A stretch of 64,000 bases of DNA from Chitinophaga japonensis (GCF_007830125.1 NZ_VLLG01000008.1:124001-188000), one strand, 5' to 3'; shown: positions 35,143 to 44,925, counted from the first letter of the stretch. The notes: generated by a model not told the origin, from the letters alone. Translations and numbers: made by a program.

Positions 35143-37677
35143 ATGGACCAGAATTTTTCACCGCAAGTAAAGGAGATCATTTCATTTAGCAGGGAGGAGG
35201 CTTTACGCTTGGGAAATGATTTCATAGGCACAGAACACCTGCTGCTGGGTATTATTCGTGAGGGTGAAGGCACCGCAGTAAAAATTCTGCAGGCGTTGAA
35301 CGTGGACCTCTATGAATTGCGCAAAGAGGTTGAGTTGGCCGTAAAAGACAAGACCGGAAAGAATATAGCCAATATCAATAGTCTTCCACTTACAAGGCAG
35401 GCAGAAAAAGTCATCAGGGTCACCGTACTCGAGGCAAAGGCGCTGAAAAGCCCTACCGTGGAAACGGAGCACCTGATGCTGTCTATCCTCAAGAATAAAG
35501 AAAACGTTTGTACACAAATCTTACAACAGTTTGACGTGGACTACGATACTTTTAAAAACGAATTGGGCTTTGTAAAGTCCGCAGATCCCAAAGCCGAGTT
35601 TGATGATCCGGGAGAAGAAGAATTTGAGGACGAAAGGAAAAGCTTTGCTTCCAAAAGCAAGCAGACCAATACCAAGTCCAAAACCCCCGTGTTGGATAAC
35701 TTCGGAAGGGACATTACCAAGCTGGCCGAGAGTGGCAGCTTAGATCCGATTGTTGGCCGCGAGCAGGAGATTGAAAGGGTATCCCAGATACTCTCCCGCC
35801 GCAAAAAGAACAACCCGATCCTGATCGGCGAGCCCGGTGTGGGTAAAACCGCCATCGTGGAAGGCCTGGCCCTGCGCATCGTACAGCGCAAGGTATCCCG
35901 CGTATTGTTCGACAAACGCGTGGTAAGCCTGGACCTCGCCGCACTGGTGGCCGGTACCAAGTACCGTGGCCAGTTCGAGGAAAGGATGAAGGCCATCATG
36001 AACGAGCTGGAAAAGAACCGCGACGTGATCCTGTTTATTGACGAGATCCACACCATCGTGGGTGCTGGCGGCGCTTCAGGTTCCCTGGACGCTTCCAACA
36101 TATTCAAACCGGCCCTGGCCCGCGGCGAGCTGCAATGCATTGGTGCTTCCACCCTCGACGAGTACCGCATGTACATCGAGAAGGATGGCGCGCTGGACCG
36201 CCGTTTCCAGAAAGTGATGGTAGATCCCCCCACTGTGGAAGAAACCATACAGATACTCAACAATATCAAACCCAGGTATGAAGAGTATCACAATGTGAGC
36301 TACGCAGAAGAGGCGATTGATGCATGTGTGAAACTGAGCGACCGCTACATGACAGACCGCCTGTTGCCGGACAAGGCCATAGACGTGCTGGATGAAGTAG
36401 GCGCCCGCGTGCACCTCAAGAATATCAATGTACCGCAGAACATCCTCGACCTGGAAAAACAGATAGAGGATATCAAGCAGGAAAAAAATAAGGTCGTGAA
36501 AAGCCAGCGCTTTGAAGAAGCCGCGGCGCTCCGCGATACCGAAAAGAAGCTGGGCGAGGACCTGGAACGCGCCAAAGCCGTTTGGGAAGAAGAAGTGAAG
36601 CACAAACGCTACCCGATCGATGAAGAAGCCATCGCCGAAGTAGTGAGCATGATGACCGGCATTCCCGTAAAGCGCATGGTGCAGGCCGAATCCGAAAAGC
36701 TGCGCCGCATGGGCGAAGACCTGAAAGGCGCCGTAGTAGGACAGGACGAGGCCATCTCCAAGGTGACCAAAGCCATACAGCGTAACAGGGTAGGGTTGAA
36801 AGACCCGAAGAAGCCCATCGGTACCTTCATCTTCCTGGGCCCCACCGGTGTGGGTAAAACAGAGCTGGCAAAAGCCCTGGCCCGCTACATGTTCGATTCC
36901 GAAGATTCCCTGATCCGCATAGACATGAGCGAATACATGGAGAAATTCTCCGTAAGCCGCCTGATCGGTGCGCCTCCGGGATACGTGGGATATGAAGAAG
37001 GCGGCCAGCTCACGGAAAAAGTACGCCGCAAACCGTACTCCGTGATCCTGCTGGACGAGATCGAAAAAGCCCACCCGGACATCTATAACATCCTGCTCCA
37101 GGTGCTGGATGATGGTATACTCACCGATGGCCTGGGCCGCAAGGTGGATTTCAAGAACACGCTGATCATCATGACCTCCAACATCGGGGTGCGCCAACTG
37201 AAAGATTTTGGTGCAGGCGTAGGCTTTACCACCGGTGCAAAGGCTATGAACGAAGAGGACAATACCAAAGCCGTGATCGAAAAATCACTGAAGCGGACCT
37301 TCTCCCCTGAGTTCCTGAACCGTATAGACGATGTGGTGATATTCAACTCCCTCACGAAAGAGCATATCTACGTGATCATCGATATCACCATGAAGAGCGT
37401 GCTGAAACGCCTGAACAACCTGGGCTTCAGCCTGGAACTGACAGACGAGGCCAAAGGCTTCCTGGCGGAGAAAGGTTACGACCAGCAGTTCGGCGCAAGG
37501 CCCCTGCACAGGGCGATCCAGAAATACCTGGAAGATCCGCTGGCGGAAGAGATCCTGAATATGAATATCCATAACGGAGACATCCTGGTAGCCGACCTGG
37601 ACAAGGAGAACCAGAAGCTGATATTCACGATCAGGAATCAGCCCAAAAGCAACAAATCCGAAAAATCGGAAGCATAA
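35143..37677 (+). CDS. clpC: ATP-dependent Clp protease ATPase subunit ClpC
   Basis: 844 residues, the size of ClpC. It unfolds proteins for ClpP. Order of domains: two Clp_N repeats (about 1-145), AAA1 with Walker A GEPGVGKT near residue 229 and Walker B VILFIDEIHT, a middle coiled coil with a UVR-like segment (about 420-470), and AAA2 with GPTGVGKTELAKALA near 565 and LLDEIEKAHPDIYNILLQVL. The C-terminus includes DQQFGARPLHRAIQKYLEDP. Alone among neighbours; a terminator follows the stop. Confidence 0.97.
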   Translation: MDQNFSPQVKEIISFSREEALRLGNDFIGTEHLLLGIIREGEGTAVKILQALNVDLYELRKEVELAVKDKTGKNIANINSLPLTRQAEKVIRVTVLEAKALKSPTVETEHLMLSILKNKENVCTQILQQFDVDYDTFKNELGFVKSADPKAEFDDPGEEEFEDERKSFASKSKQTNTKSKTPVLDNFGRDITKLAESGSLDPIVGREQEIERVSQILSRRKKNNPILIGEPGVGKTAIVEGLALRIVQRKVSRVLFDKRVVSLDLAALVAGTKYRGQFEERMKAIMNELEKNRDVILFIDEIHTIVGAGGASGSLDASNIFKPALARGELQCIGASTLDEYRMYIEKDGALDRRFQKVMVDPPTVEETIQILNNIKPRYEEYHNVSYAEEAIDACVKLSDRYMTDRLLPDKAIDVLDEVGARVHLKNINVPQNILDLEKQIEDIKQEKNKVVKSQRFEEAAALRDTEKKLGEDLERAKAVWEEEVKHKRYPIDEEAIAEVVSMMTGIPVKRMVQAESEKLRRMGEDLKGAVVGQDEAISKVTKAIQRNRVGLKDPKKPIGTFIFLGPTGVGKTELAKALARYMFDSEDSLIRIDMSEYMEKFSVSRLIGAPPGYVGYEEGGQLTEKVRRKPYSVILLDEIEKAHPDIYNILLQVLDDGILTDGLGRKVDFKNTLIIMTSNIGVRQLKDFGAGVGFTTGAKAMNEEDNTKAVIEKSLKRTFSPEFLNRIDDVVIFNSLTKEHIYVIIDITMKSVLKRLNNLGFSLELTDEAKGFLAEKGYDQQFGARPLHRAIQKYLEDPLAEEILNMNIHNGDILVADLDKENQKLIFTIRNQPKSNKSEKSEA

Positions 37678-37713
37678 GTAAGTACATCATACTTCATACA
37701 TCGTATTTTAAAG

Positions 37714-37755
37714 AGTCCCGGCCGTATATTACAGCCGGGACTTACTTTTTTTAGT
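37714..37755 (+). terminator. Rho-independent terminator of clpC
   Basis: Perfect 9-bp stem AGTCCCGGC (37714-37722) with GCCGGGACT (37734-37742), followed by TACTTTTTTTAG. Confidence 0.9.
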
Positions 37756-38252
37756 AGTGTCCACCAGAAGGGTATAACATGAATGTGTTAGCATTCCGGG
37801 CGCAGCTCCCTGCCATTACAGGCGGTCAAAAGCCTGATCTGGTCTCAAAATCAGTCACTTCACCCATTTACCCTGTTCTATCTGCCGGTTAACACATATA
37901 ATATATACGGTTACAAAAAGCGGGGTACTTACTTAAAATAGTACCATAGTACCATTTTTTCTGCTAATTAAATGTATCATTTTTGCGATATGATAATTAT
38001 TGTATATATCAATTAATTTATTGGTGTATATGATGTATAACTCCTGTACAGCCGCCTGCACAAGAGGGTACCTATGCCTGCATGATATCTGCAGCACCGA
38101 ATACAACTACCTTGGGGGGACAAACAGTGAAACAATACCGGCATATGTGCTTTATGCGCGCCTGCTTTGTATTGGCTTATCCCAAACATGCATGACAGAA
38201 CAATAATCTATTGGAGTAAATAATTTATTAGACTGATAACTATCCTTATACC
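37756..38252. other. Non-coding gap before the tail-fibre-like cassette
   Basis: About 500 bases of low GC. It holds repeated triplets (AGTACCATAGTACCAT near 37950) and a small hairpin TATCAT/ATGATA near 37975-37998. No convincing coding frame is seen. The region presumably contains the promoter of the surface-protein cassette, though I see no good -33/-7 pair. Confidence 0.5.
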
Positions 38253-39884
38253 ATGAACAAATGTTTACGCATTGCAGCGAAGCTGCTGCTGGCCGGCTGT
38301 CTGGCCTTATGCTCCGTAACCTTGAAAGCCCAGCTTAAAGTGGGTAACAATCCAACCAATATACAGCGATCTGCTGTACTGGAACTGGAATCCGACCGGC
38401 AGGGCCTCTTGCTGCCCCGCCTTACAGACACTGTAGCGATCAATGCAATTACCCCGGCTCCCCCGGATGGTATGATCATCTACCTGTCCCTGGCGCCCAA
38501 CAATGGCCTGTACGTAAGAAGGGGCGGCCACTGGGAAAGGCTGGCCAATGCGGCCGCTGCTGCAAGCAACTGGGGCCTGACCGGCAACGATGGTACCAAT
38601 CCGACAAATAATTTTATCGGTACCAGCGACAACGCAGCCCTGTCTATCCGCGCTAATAACATGGAAGCCATTCATGTCACCACCGCGGGTAACGTGGAGC
38701 TGAAGCAGGTGAACACCGGCGCAGCCACCGACCTGGAAGTGCTGGTGCTGGGCGCGGGCGGCTCTGTAATGCGCCGTACCATGTCCGCCGCCGCCTTTAC
38801 CAACGCCATTTCCGAAGTGAATGGATTAACGGCTGCCACCCAGACTTTTGCTACGGGCACCGCCGGTAATGATTTCAACATCACTTCCGCCGGCAGCACG
38901 CACACCTTTAATGTACCGGTGCAGGATGGTACCAAAACCAACGGTTTATTAACGCAGGCCGACTGGGATAGGATCAACAATGCCCAGAAGGAGATCGTGA
39001 TCGGCACCTTCGATATTACCCCCGTAGCTACCGGCCTGTCACTTGATAACACTGGCGCACAGGGTTCCCTGGTGCTGCATGCAGCAGACGCCACCAACCC
39101 GGGCGCCGTATCTACCGGCGCACAGACCTTCGGTGGCGCCAAAACCTTCCAGGATGACCTGGTAGCCGGTAACAACCTGGCTGTAACCAATAACCTGAAC
39201 GTATCCGGCGCTGCCACGCTGGACGGTACCTTCACCATCACCAACGCGCTGACCGATGCAGCCACTGCTGAGAATGATGTACTGATCCGCACTGCTACCG
39301 GCGAGGTGCTGAAGAAAACACTGAACCCCGCTGCTTTTGAAGGCGCTATACAGCACCTGGGCGGGCAAACAGGCCCTGATATTAGCCTGGAAACAGGCAC
39401 CACCGGCACGGATGTAAACTGGGACAGCACCACCACTGCCAATGTCATTACCCTGAATATACCGGATGCTGCCGTAGGCGCCCGCGGTGCCGTAACTACC
39501 GGGGAGCAGGCTTTTGCCGGCGCCAAGGAATACAGGGACTCCGTAATGGTAGGCGGCGTGGCAAAGCCTAACTCTACCCTGCAGGTAGAAGGTTCCCTGG
39601 CCATGGCCATTACCACCGTGAACACCGACTATGCCATGACGGTAGCAGATAATACCGTGCTGGTAAATCCTGCCGCACCGGTAACCATCACCCTGCCCGC
39701 TGCTGCCGGTATCCGGGGCCGTATCTACACCATCAAGAAAATTGGCGGTGGCCTGGACAATGCGGTTACTATTGTGCCCGCTGCCGGCCAGATCGAAGGT
39801 GGCGCCAGCTACCCCATCTACAACGATTGGACCTTTGTAACACTGCAAACGGATGGTACCAACTGGTATATCATCAAGAAATAA
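38253..39884 (+). CDS. Secreted tail-fibre-like surface protein (paralogue A)
   Basis: 543 residues, signal peptide about 1-26 (ending TLKAQ). An N-terminal module (about 27-100) reads LKVGNNPTNIQRSAVLELES, then GLLLPRLTDT, the form seen at the head of many Bacteroidota tail-fibre-like proteins. The middle (about 110-420) is a long series of Thr/Gly/Ala-rich beta repeats. The C-terminal module shows PNSTLQVEGSLAMAI, then ITLPAAAGIRGRIYTIKK and TDGTNWYIIKK. The head and tail modules reappear in the next gene, but the centre does not. The fold suggests trimeric fibre structure; host target or role is not known. Confidence 0.75.
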   Translation: MNKCLRIAAKLLLAGCLALCSVTLKAQLKVGNNPTNIQRSAVLELESDRQGLLLPRLTDTVAINAITPAPPDGMIIYLSLAPNNGLYVRRGGHWERLANAAAAASNWGLTGNDGTNPTNNFIGTSDNAALSIRANNMEAIHVTTAGNVELKQVNTGAATDLEVLVLGAGGSVMRRTMSAAAFTNAISEVNGLTAATQTFATGTAGNDFNITSAGSTHTFNVPVQDGTKTNGLLTQADWDRINNAQKEIVIGTFDITPVATGLSLDNTGAQGSLVLHAADATNPGAVSTGAQTFGGAKTFQDDLVAGNNLAVTNNLNVSGAATLDGTFTITNALTDAATAENDVLIRTATGEVLKKTLNPAAFEGAIQHLGGQTGPDISLETGTTGTDVNWDSTTTANVITLNIPDAAVGARGAVTTGEQAFAGAKEYRDSVMVGGVAKPNSTLQVEGSLAMAITTVNTDYAMTVADNTVLVNPAAPVTITLPAAAGIRGRIYTIKKIGGGLDNAVTIVPAAGQIEGGASYPIYNDWTFVTLQTDGTNWYIIKK

Positions 39885-39899
39885 AAGAGTGCTTTGACA

Positions 39900-39943
39900 G
39901 TTACGCAGGGATGGCATGCAGCCATTCTTGCGTAACAACTTTT
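39900..39943 (+). terminator. Two-tier hairpin between tail-fibre-like genes
   Basis: GTTACGCA (39900-39907) pairs with TGCGTAAC (39929-39936), and inside it ATGGC (39911-39915) pairs with GCCAT (39921-39925). The sequence then runs AACTTTT. It may be a terminator or a barrier that sets the ratio of the two proteins. Confidence 0.5.
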
Positions 39944-39985
39944 ACGATCTGTGTCCCGTAACCTGACTTATCCATATATCCTGTG

Positions 39986-42004
39986 ATGAATATAAAGCTA
40001 CCCATCCGTATTTGTATGCTCGCTGTGCTGCTGGCAGGTATGTCAGCAGCGTTGCAGGCGCAGCAGCTAAAGCTGGGTAACAATCCCACCGTGATCCAGA
40101 AATCCGCCCTGCTTGAACTGGAAAGCACCACGCAGGGATTATTATTAACGCGTATCAGCGATACCAGCGCTACCTCGCCCATTTCGGCCGCTGCAGACGG
40201 CACCATCATCTATTTTACGCCCGACAGCAGCCTCCGGGTACGAGCCGGGGGGAAATGGGTGAAAGTGAATACGGGCACCGGCAACGGCACGGTCACACTA
40301 GGTGGTGATCTGAGCGGTACCGGCACCGGCACCGTGCCCGCTACCATCAATAACCAGGCGGTTACTTTTGCCAAGCTGCAGAACATCAATTCGCAAAGGC
40401 TGCTGGGCAGGTACAGCGCCGGCAACGGCAGTGCAGAGGAACTGTCCCTGAACAGTTCTTTAAAATTGAATGCTTCCGGCATACTGTATGCGGATAGCGC
40501 CCTGCCTGTCTGGAACGCTTCCAGGGTGCAGGGCCGGAGCATACTGGACTCCGTGCCTGCTGACGGCGACGTGTTGAAATGGAGCCCTTCCAGGGGCCTG
40601 TGGCTGCCCGCTCCGGATATTGACGGCGGCGCATCCTATGGCACACTTGCTACCAATGACATCCGTAATGCAGATGCGCCCGATCCCAAATACAGGATGA
40701 AGATCTGGGCCGGCCCTGCCAGCGGTACGGTGCAGAACGGCCCGCTCAATACTTCTGCTCATGCGTGGAGCGTGCTGGCGTTTCAAAACGGTACTTACAC
40801 CACGCAGCTTTATTTCGACAAGAATAACCTGGCATTAAGGGAATGGAACGGCAACACCGCCCCGCTGACGCCTGATGCCGGCAATCCCTGGTACAAGGTG
40901 GTGACTACGCATGGTGACAATGCTTTTACAGACGGCGGGCTCATTTTCGCTGGTAAAACTTCCGATGCCAATACCGAAGTAAGGCAGGATGCTGCCAATC
41001 TTTTCTGGGACAATACCAACAAGCGCCTGGGCATAGGCGTCAACACGCCAAACAACAAACTGGAGATAGGCGGCACGGTTGCGGCATCGGGCTTGTCCGG
41101 GCTGCGGCTGAGAGACCTGGGAACCGCCACCCCGCAAACCTCCGGCAGCAAAGTACTGTCCATTAACAATGACGGGGACGTGATCGTAATGGCCAATGCG
41201 GCGGCCAACAACTGGCTGATCACCGGTAATGCGAACGTAGATGCCAGTACCCAGTTCCTGGGCACGATCGACGACCGGAAAATGGTGATCAGGTCCAACA
41301 ACCAGCCCTACCTGGAATTTGGCCGCAGGCAAACCCTGGGCCTCACGCAGAACTACCCCGACTATACGGACGATAATGAAAAAGTGACCTTGCTGAGCTC
41401 CGCCCTGCAGTTTGACGTGCCGGCCACCGTACAGTTCTACAAACCAAAAATGTTCACGGATGCCAATGGGAACTTCCGTCTCAAAGGCGCCTCCGCCGGC
41501 ACCGACTTTTTTGAGCTGGGCGCTGCCGGCGCCAATAACAATGGCAGCCTGGAGTTTGTAATAGGCGATGATGGTGATGAGCCGATCGTTTTCAAGAGCT
41601 ATTATTATGGCGATGGATCATTTACAGAATTCATGCGCATGCAGAGCGGCAAGGTAGGTGTTAACGTGGCAGGAGCTACGCCTAACAGCACCTTGCAGGT
41701 GGCGGGCTCCTTGTCTCTGCCCATCCGGACAACGAACAGCAACTATGCAGCTACCGCCAATGATTACACGATCATCTGCACTAACAACGGCGGAACTGTT
41801 ACCATCACCTTACCGGACGCCGCCACCTGCGAAGGCCGTATCTATATTGTAAAAAGGTCCAACGGCACTGCAAGGGTGAACGCTACCGGCTCAACGGTGG
41901 AAGGCAGCAGCGGTGGCTACCACACTATCAGCAACCAGGGCCGTGCTATGAAGTTCCAGTCAGACGGTGTTAACACCTGGTATATTATCTCTGACAACTA
42001 TTAA
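39986..42004 (+). CDS. Secreted tail-fibre-like surface protein (paralogue B)
   Basis: 672 residues from the ATG at 39986 (a GTG lies one codon earlier); signal peptide about 1-25. It repeats the architecture of the upstream gene: LKLGNNPTVIQKSALLELES with GLLLTRISDT at the start, and PNSTLQVAGSLSLPI, VTITLPDAATCEGRIYIVKR and a closing NTWYIISDNY at the end. The centre differs, with a long stretch resembling phage tail spike segments (GGDLSGTGTGTVPATINNQA, then DNTNKRLGIGVNTPNNKLEI). The latter phrase is a tail-fibre tip motif. It follows paralogue A by 101 bases. Receptor binding or adhesion is likely, but unproven. Confidence 0.75.
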   Translation: MNIKLPIRICMLAVLLAGMSAALQAQQLKLGNNPTVIQKSALLELESTTQGLLLTRISDTSATSPISAAADGTIIYFTPDSSLRVRAGGKWVKVNTGTGNGTVTLGGDLSGTGTGTVPATINNQAVTFAKLQNINSQRLLGRYSAGNGSAEELSLNSSLKLNASGILYADSALPVWNASRVQGRSILDSVPADGDVLKWSPSRGLWLPAPDIDGGASYGTLATNDIRNADAPDPKYRMKIWAGPASGTVQNGPLNTSAHAWSVLAFQNGTYTTQLYFDKNNLALREWNGNTAPLTPDAGNPWYKVVTTHGDNAFTDGGLIFAGKTSDANTEVRQDAANLFWDNTNKRLGIGVNTPNNKLEIGGTVAASGLSGLRLRDLGTATPQTSGSKVLSINNDGDVIVMANAAANNWLITGNANVDASTQFLGTIDDRKMVIRSNNQPYLEFGRRQTLGLTQNYPDYTDDNEKVTLLSSALQFDVPATVQFYKPKMFTDANGNFRLKGASAGTDFFELGAAGANNNGSLEFVIGDDGDEPIVFKSYYYGDGSFTEFMRMQSGKVGVNVAGATPNSTLQVAGSLSLPIRTTNSNYAATANDYTIICTNNGGTVTITLPDAATCEGRIYIVKRSNGTARVNATGSTVEGSSGGYHTISNQGRAMKFQSDGVNTWYIISDNY

Positions 42005-42024
42005 AGAATGGTTTAGCATTTAAA

Positions 42025-43629
42025 TTGTTGACACTGAAACGGCTCATCTATATATTAATTCTCATACTGCAGGCGTATGGCCTGTCTGCCCAGCAAGGTA
42101 CCTACATCCCTCCCGACGGGCAGGCCTGGATATTCGGCAATGCCCCGGTGGCCCTGTTCGGCAACATGCAACAGGACGGGATGCTGGGCTCCAGCCCTAA
42201 CGCCCTGCTGTATTTCCTGGGTCAGCGCTGGACAAACGGCAACGCTGCTTCGCTGCCGGATGAAAGCGCCGACGGCAGCAGCGGTACCGGTGGCATGTTC
42301 CGCTTTTCTTCCAACAATACATTATACGGCAATACAGGCCAGCAGCGCGTATTTGGCGCCTACAGCATTGCAGGCGGCGCCGGCGCCAGCTTCCCCAACC
42401 TGGAGCTAAGCAATCCCGCCGGCCTGCTCCTGGAAGACCTCAGCGACCTCAAAGTGCGCAATACCCTGCAGTTCAGTAGGGGGCACATTTACCTGAACGG
42501 CTGGAACCTGCAGGTAGGGCATAATGGCCCCGGCACTATTACCGGTTACAGCGATCAGCGTTTTGTAGTGACCGGAACAACTATGGCAGGCGGCTTCCTC
42601 TATCGCGCCGGGCTTACGGCGGCGGCTGGCAGGGTGGTATTCCCCATCGGTACAGCCGCTGGTAGCTATGCCCCCGCCGCCATTGAATACCACGGCGCCG
42701 CAGACAGGTTCAGGGCCCGCGTGTTTGACAACATCTACCGGAACGCCACCAGCGGCGCCCCCATGCAGGATAGCTTCATCATCAAAACATGGAATATCGG
42801 TCATGAGCAGCCCGGTGCCGCACAAACGGACGTGATCCTCCAGCATATGAATGCAACGGAAATGCCCGTTTATGCCACTTACCGCGACAGCAGCTACATA
42901 AACCGCTATGCAGGCAGCGCCTGGGACCACCTGCCCCTGCTGCCTTTCCTGCCGCAGAACGGTAATCTCACCACCCAGGCGATGAGCGAGCCCGCTACCA
43001 TGCACCTGCGTCGCTTTGCCGCCCTGGGGCCGGACGAGTATTTCTCCAAAACCGTGGTGCTGCCTGTGCTGCAGCCCCCGGCAGATTTCATGCTGTTTGA
43101 TGCCTGGCGTGTTGCATATAACCAGGTGCACCTGGAATGGGCCACCCGCAGGGAAGTCAATAACCGGTGGTTTGAAATTGAGCGCAGGTTTGAAGAAGAT
43201 ACCGGCTTTACCACGATCGCGACCGTACCGACCAAGGCGCCCGGTGGTAACAGCAGTTTCCGGCTGGACTATACTTTCCCCGATCCTAACAGCTACGACG
43301 GCTGGACCTACTACCGCATAAAAGCGGTGTCCTACAGCGGGCAGGTAGCGTATACCGGCATCAAGGCCGTGCCGCCCCTCATCCAGGTGGACGTATACCC
43401 GAATCCCAACCTGGGGCAGTTCAAAGTGGGCATCCGCGGCATCCGCACACCTATGGTGCTGCAGTTGCTGAACACCTGGGGGCAGGAGCTGCGCCGCTAC
43501 GAGGTGCAGGTGGAAGGCGATGTACAGGTAAGGGAGCTGCCCGCCGGCGTTTATTTCCTGGTGCTGTATCACAAGGCTACGCAGGTAGTAGCTTACCGGT
43601 ATAAGGTAGTAGTGCTCGGACAACAATAA
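42025..43629 (+). CDS. Secreted surface protein with T9SS type A sorting domain
   Basis: 534 residues, beginning at TTG (42025; a second TTG adjacent). Signal peptide about 1-22 (ending GLSAQ). The N-terminal part is beta-rich, with PVALFGNMQQDGMLGSSPNA and a GNAASLPDESADGS stretch. A Fn3-like segment near residues 350-440 (RVAYNQVHLEWATRREVNNR, WTYYRIKAVSYSG) leads to the sorting domain (about 455-534: VDVYPNPNLGQFKVG, LPAGVYFLVLYH). T9SS cargo carrying this domain are exported and anchored or released. It lies 20 bases after paralogue B and may anchor or process those fibres. Confidence 0.8.
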   Translation: MLTLKRLIYILILILQAYGLSAQQGTYIPPDGQAWIFGNAPVALFGNMQQDGMLGSSPNALLYFLGQRWTNGNAASLPDESADGSSGTGGMFRFSSNNTLYGNTGQQRVFGAYSIAGGAGASFPNLELSNPAGLLLEDLSDLKVRNTLQFSRGHIYLNGWNLQVGHNGPGTITGYSDQRFVVTGTTMAGGFLYRAGLTAAAGRVVFPIGTAAGSYAPAAIEYHGAADRFRARVFDNIYRNATSGAPMQDSFIIKTWNIGHEQPGAAQTDVILQHMNATEMPVYATYRDSSYINRYAGSAWDHLPLLPFLPQNGNLTTQAMSEPATMHLRRFAALGPDEYFSKTVVLPVLQPPADFMLFDAWRVAYNQVHLEWATRREVNNRWFEIERRFEEDTGFTTIATVPTKAPGGNSSFRLDYTFPDPNSYDGWTYYRIKAVSYSGQVAYTGIKAVPPLIQVDVYPNPNLGQFKVGIRGIRTPMVLQLLNTWGQELRRYEVQVEGDVQVRELPAGVYFLVLYHKATQVVAYRYKVVVLGQQ

Positions 43630-43648
43630 AGTAAAAAATAAAAAAATG

Positions 43649-43682
43649 AAGGCAGGCTTTCGCAGGAAAGCGCTGCCTTTAT
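43649..43682 (+). terminator. Terminator at the end of the tail-fibre-like cassette
   Basis: AAGGCAGGCTTTC (43649-43661) pairs with GAAAGC-G-CTGCCTT (43666-43679) with one bulge, loop GCAG. The tail is short of U residues (TATTATG). It separates the cassette from cmk. Confidence 0.75.
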
Positions 43683-43731
43683 TATGCAACACCGCAATCA
43701 CCTGCGTTTTAATTTTTTCTTTTTTATTTTT

Positions 43732-43739
43732 TACTTTTG
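43732..43739 (+). promoter_or_regulatory. -7 element for cmk
   Basis: TACTTTTG matches TAnnTTTG. It ends ten bases before the cmk ATG, so the mRNA should have a very short leader. No clear -33 TTG was found. Confidence 0.5.
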
Positions 43740-43749
43740 TGTAAATAAC

Positions 43750-44445
43750 ATGGCTTTGAAGAAGATCATTATCACGATAGACGGCTACTCTTCCTGCGGA
43801 AAGAGCACCCTGGCGAAACAACTGGCCCGGGAGCTGGATTACGTGTATATTGACAGCGGAGCCATGTACCGGGCTATTACCCTGTACTTCCTGCAAAACC
43901 GCGTGGACTGGACAGACGTTGCGGCTGTAAAGGCCGCCCTGGCCGACATTCACCTGGAGTTTGTGCCAAATGCAGATAAAACGCAGTCTGACATTTACCT
44001 GAACGGGGAAAATGTAGAGCTGCCGATCCGTGACATGCTGGTGGCGGACAAGGTAAGCGAGGTAGCCGCTATCCGCGAAGTGCGGGAGTTTGCCGTGGCC
44101 CGGCAGCAGCAAATGGGAGAGCGGAAGGGCATCGTGATGGACGGGCGCGATATTGGCACCACTGTTTTTCCCCATGCAGAACTGAAAATATTCATGACCG
44201 CCGATACCGCCGTACGGGTGGAGCGCCGGTTCAAGGAGCTGTACGCCCGGAACAAGAATATTACCATCCAGGAAGTAAAAGAGAACCTGGAGCTGCGGGA
44301 TTTCATTGATTCCAACCGCGAGATCAGTCCCCTGCGCAAAGCAGAGGATGCTATCATATTGGATAACAGTGAATTAAGTATGGACGACCAGCTCAGGCTC
44401 GCCCTCCAGTGGGTAGACGATGTGTTGCTGGTGCAGTCCTCCTGA
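43750..44445 (+). CDS. cmk: Cytidylate kinase
   Basis: 231 residues from the ATG at 43750; the frame is open upstream, but the residues there are low-complexity and follow no start. CMP/dCMP kinase converts CMP to CDP. P-loop GYSSCGKST is at 11-19, IDSGAMYRAITLYFLQN binds CMP, and MDGRDIGTTVFPHAELKIFM is the conserved middle. The C-terminal part has RDFIDSNREISPLRKAEDAI. Length is standard for bacterial Cmk. Confidence 0.95.
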   Translation: MALKKIIITIDGYSSCGKSTLAKQLARELDYVYIDSGAMYRAITLYFLQNRVDWTDVAAVKAALADIHLEFVPNADKTQSDIYLNGENVELPIRDMLVADKVSEVAAIREVREFAVARQQQMGERKGIVMDGRDIGTTVFPHAELKIFMTADTAVRVERRFKELYARNKNITIQEVKENLELRDFIDSNREISPLRKAEDAIILDNSELSMDDQLRLALQWVDDVLLVQSS

Positions 44446-44789
44446 AATAATATATTTCCGTTTTAGAGAAAGGTTTTATACATTTGTTTTGAATCCGTGA
44501 ACCTGCGGAAACCTCAGAAATAATTTGCCACATCCTTAGAATTTCCTGCATTATAATTTTTTTTCCACCTTATCCATATGTAAAAACTATGCTTGGTCTT
44601 ATTGGCAGCGCCATAAGTGCTTGCCTGTGTGGAGCATGGTAGAATACTATTAACCGTATAGAGCATTTGTATATAAAACATAACGCCGGACAGGTTGCCA
44701 GGACGGCGTTCATAAACTTAATGTGGAATAGGATTGGTTTACCGGTCTTATTTCATGTTTTCAGTAGGTGTATTCGGTTAATAGGAAGA
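44446..44789. other. Non-coding stretch after cmk; possible small RNA
   Basis: No coding frame is seen. It has a TACATTTG element (44479-44486), an internal hairpin (AACGCCG with CGGCGTT, 44683-44715 region) and ends in a strong terminator at 44790. The terminator lies about 345 bases after cmk, which suggests an independent transcript of about 330 bases. Confidence 0.35.
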
Positions 44790-44822
44790 AGGGGCGAATT
44801 CTTTCGCCCTTTCGCTTTTTTA
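44790..44822 (+). terminator. Terminator ending the intergenic region after cmk
   Basis: AGGGGCGAA (44790-44798) pairs with TTCGCCCTT (44803-44811), loop TTCT, one G-U, followed by TCGCTTTTTT. Confidence 0.8.
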
Positions 44823-44925
44823 ATTAATAATGAATAATTAAGAATTAACAATACCCTAGCGTTTATGTTTCTTTGAAACACAGGCATTACGATTATTAAT
44901 TATTAATTCTTAATTATTAATTATT
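44822..44925. repeat. Dispersed AT-rich palindromic repeat, copy 1
   Basis: A 16-base perfect inverted repeat: 44833-44848 with 44903-44918 (TTAATTCTTAATTATT). The right arm contains ATTATTAATTATTAATT (44892-44908), which recurs exactly at 55135 and 58896. The loop is of ordinary composition. Confidence 0.75.

Noticed and set aside
36076..37197. Long minus-strand frame inside clpC
   Set aside because: It is a shadow of the plus-strand ClpC coding sequence; the plus reading has all conserved motifs.
38000..38206. Plus-strand 68-residue frame before the tail-fibre-like cassette
   Set aside because: Low-complexity, cysteine-rich, no start signal, no family; in AT-rich intergenic DNA.
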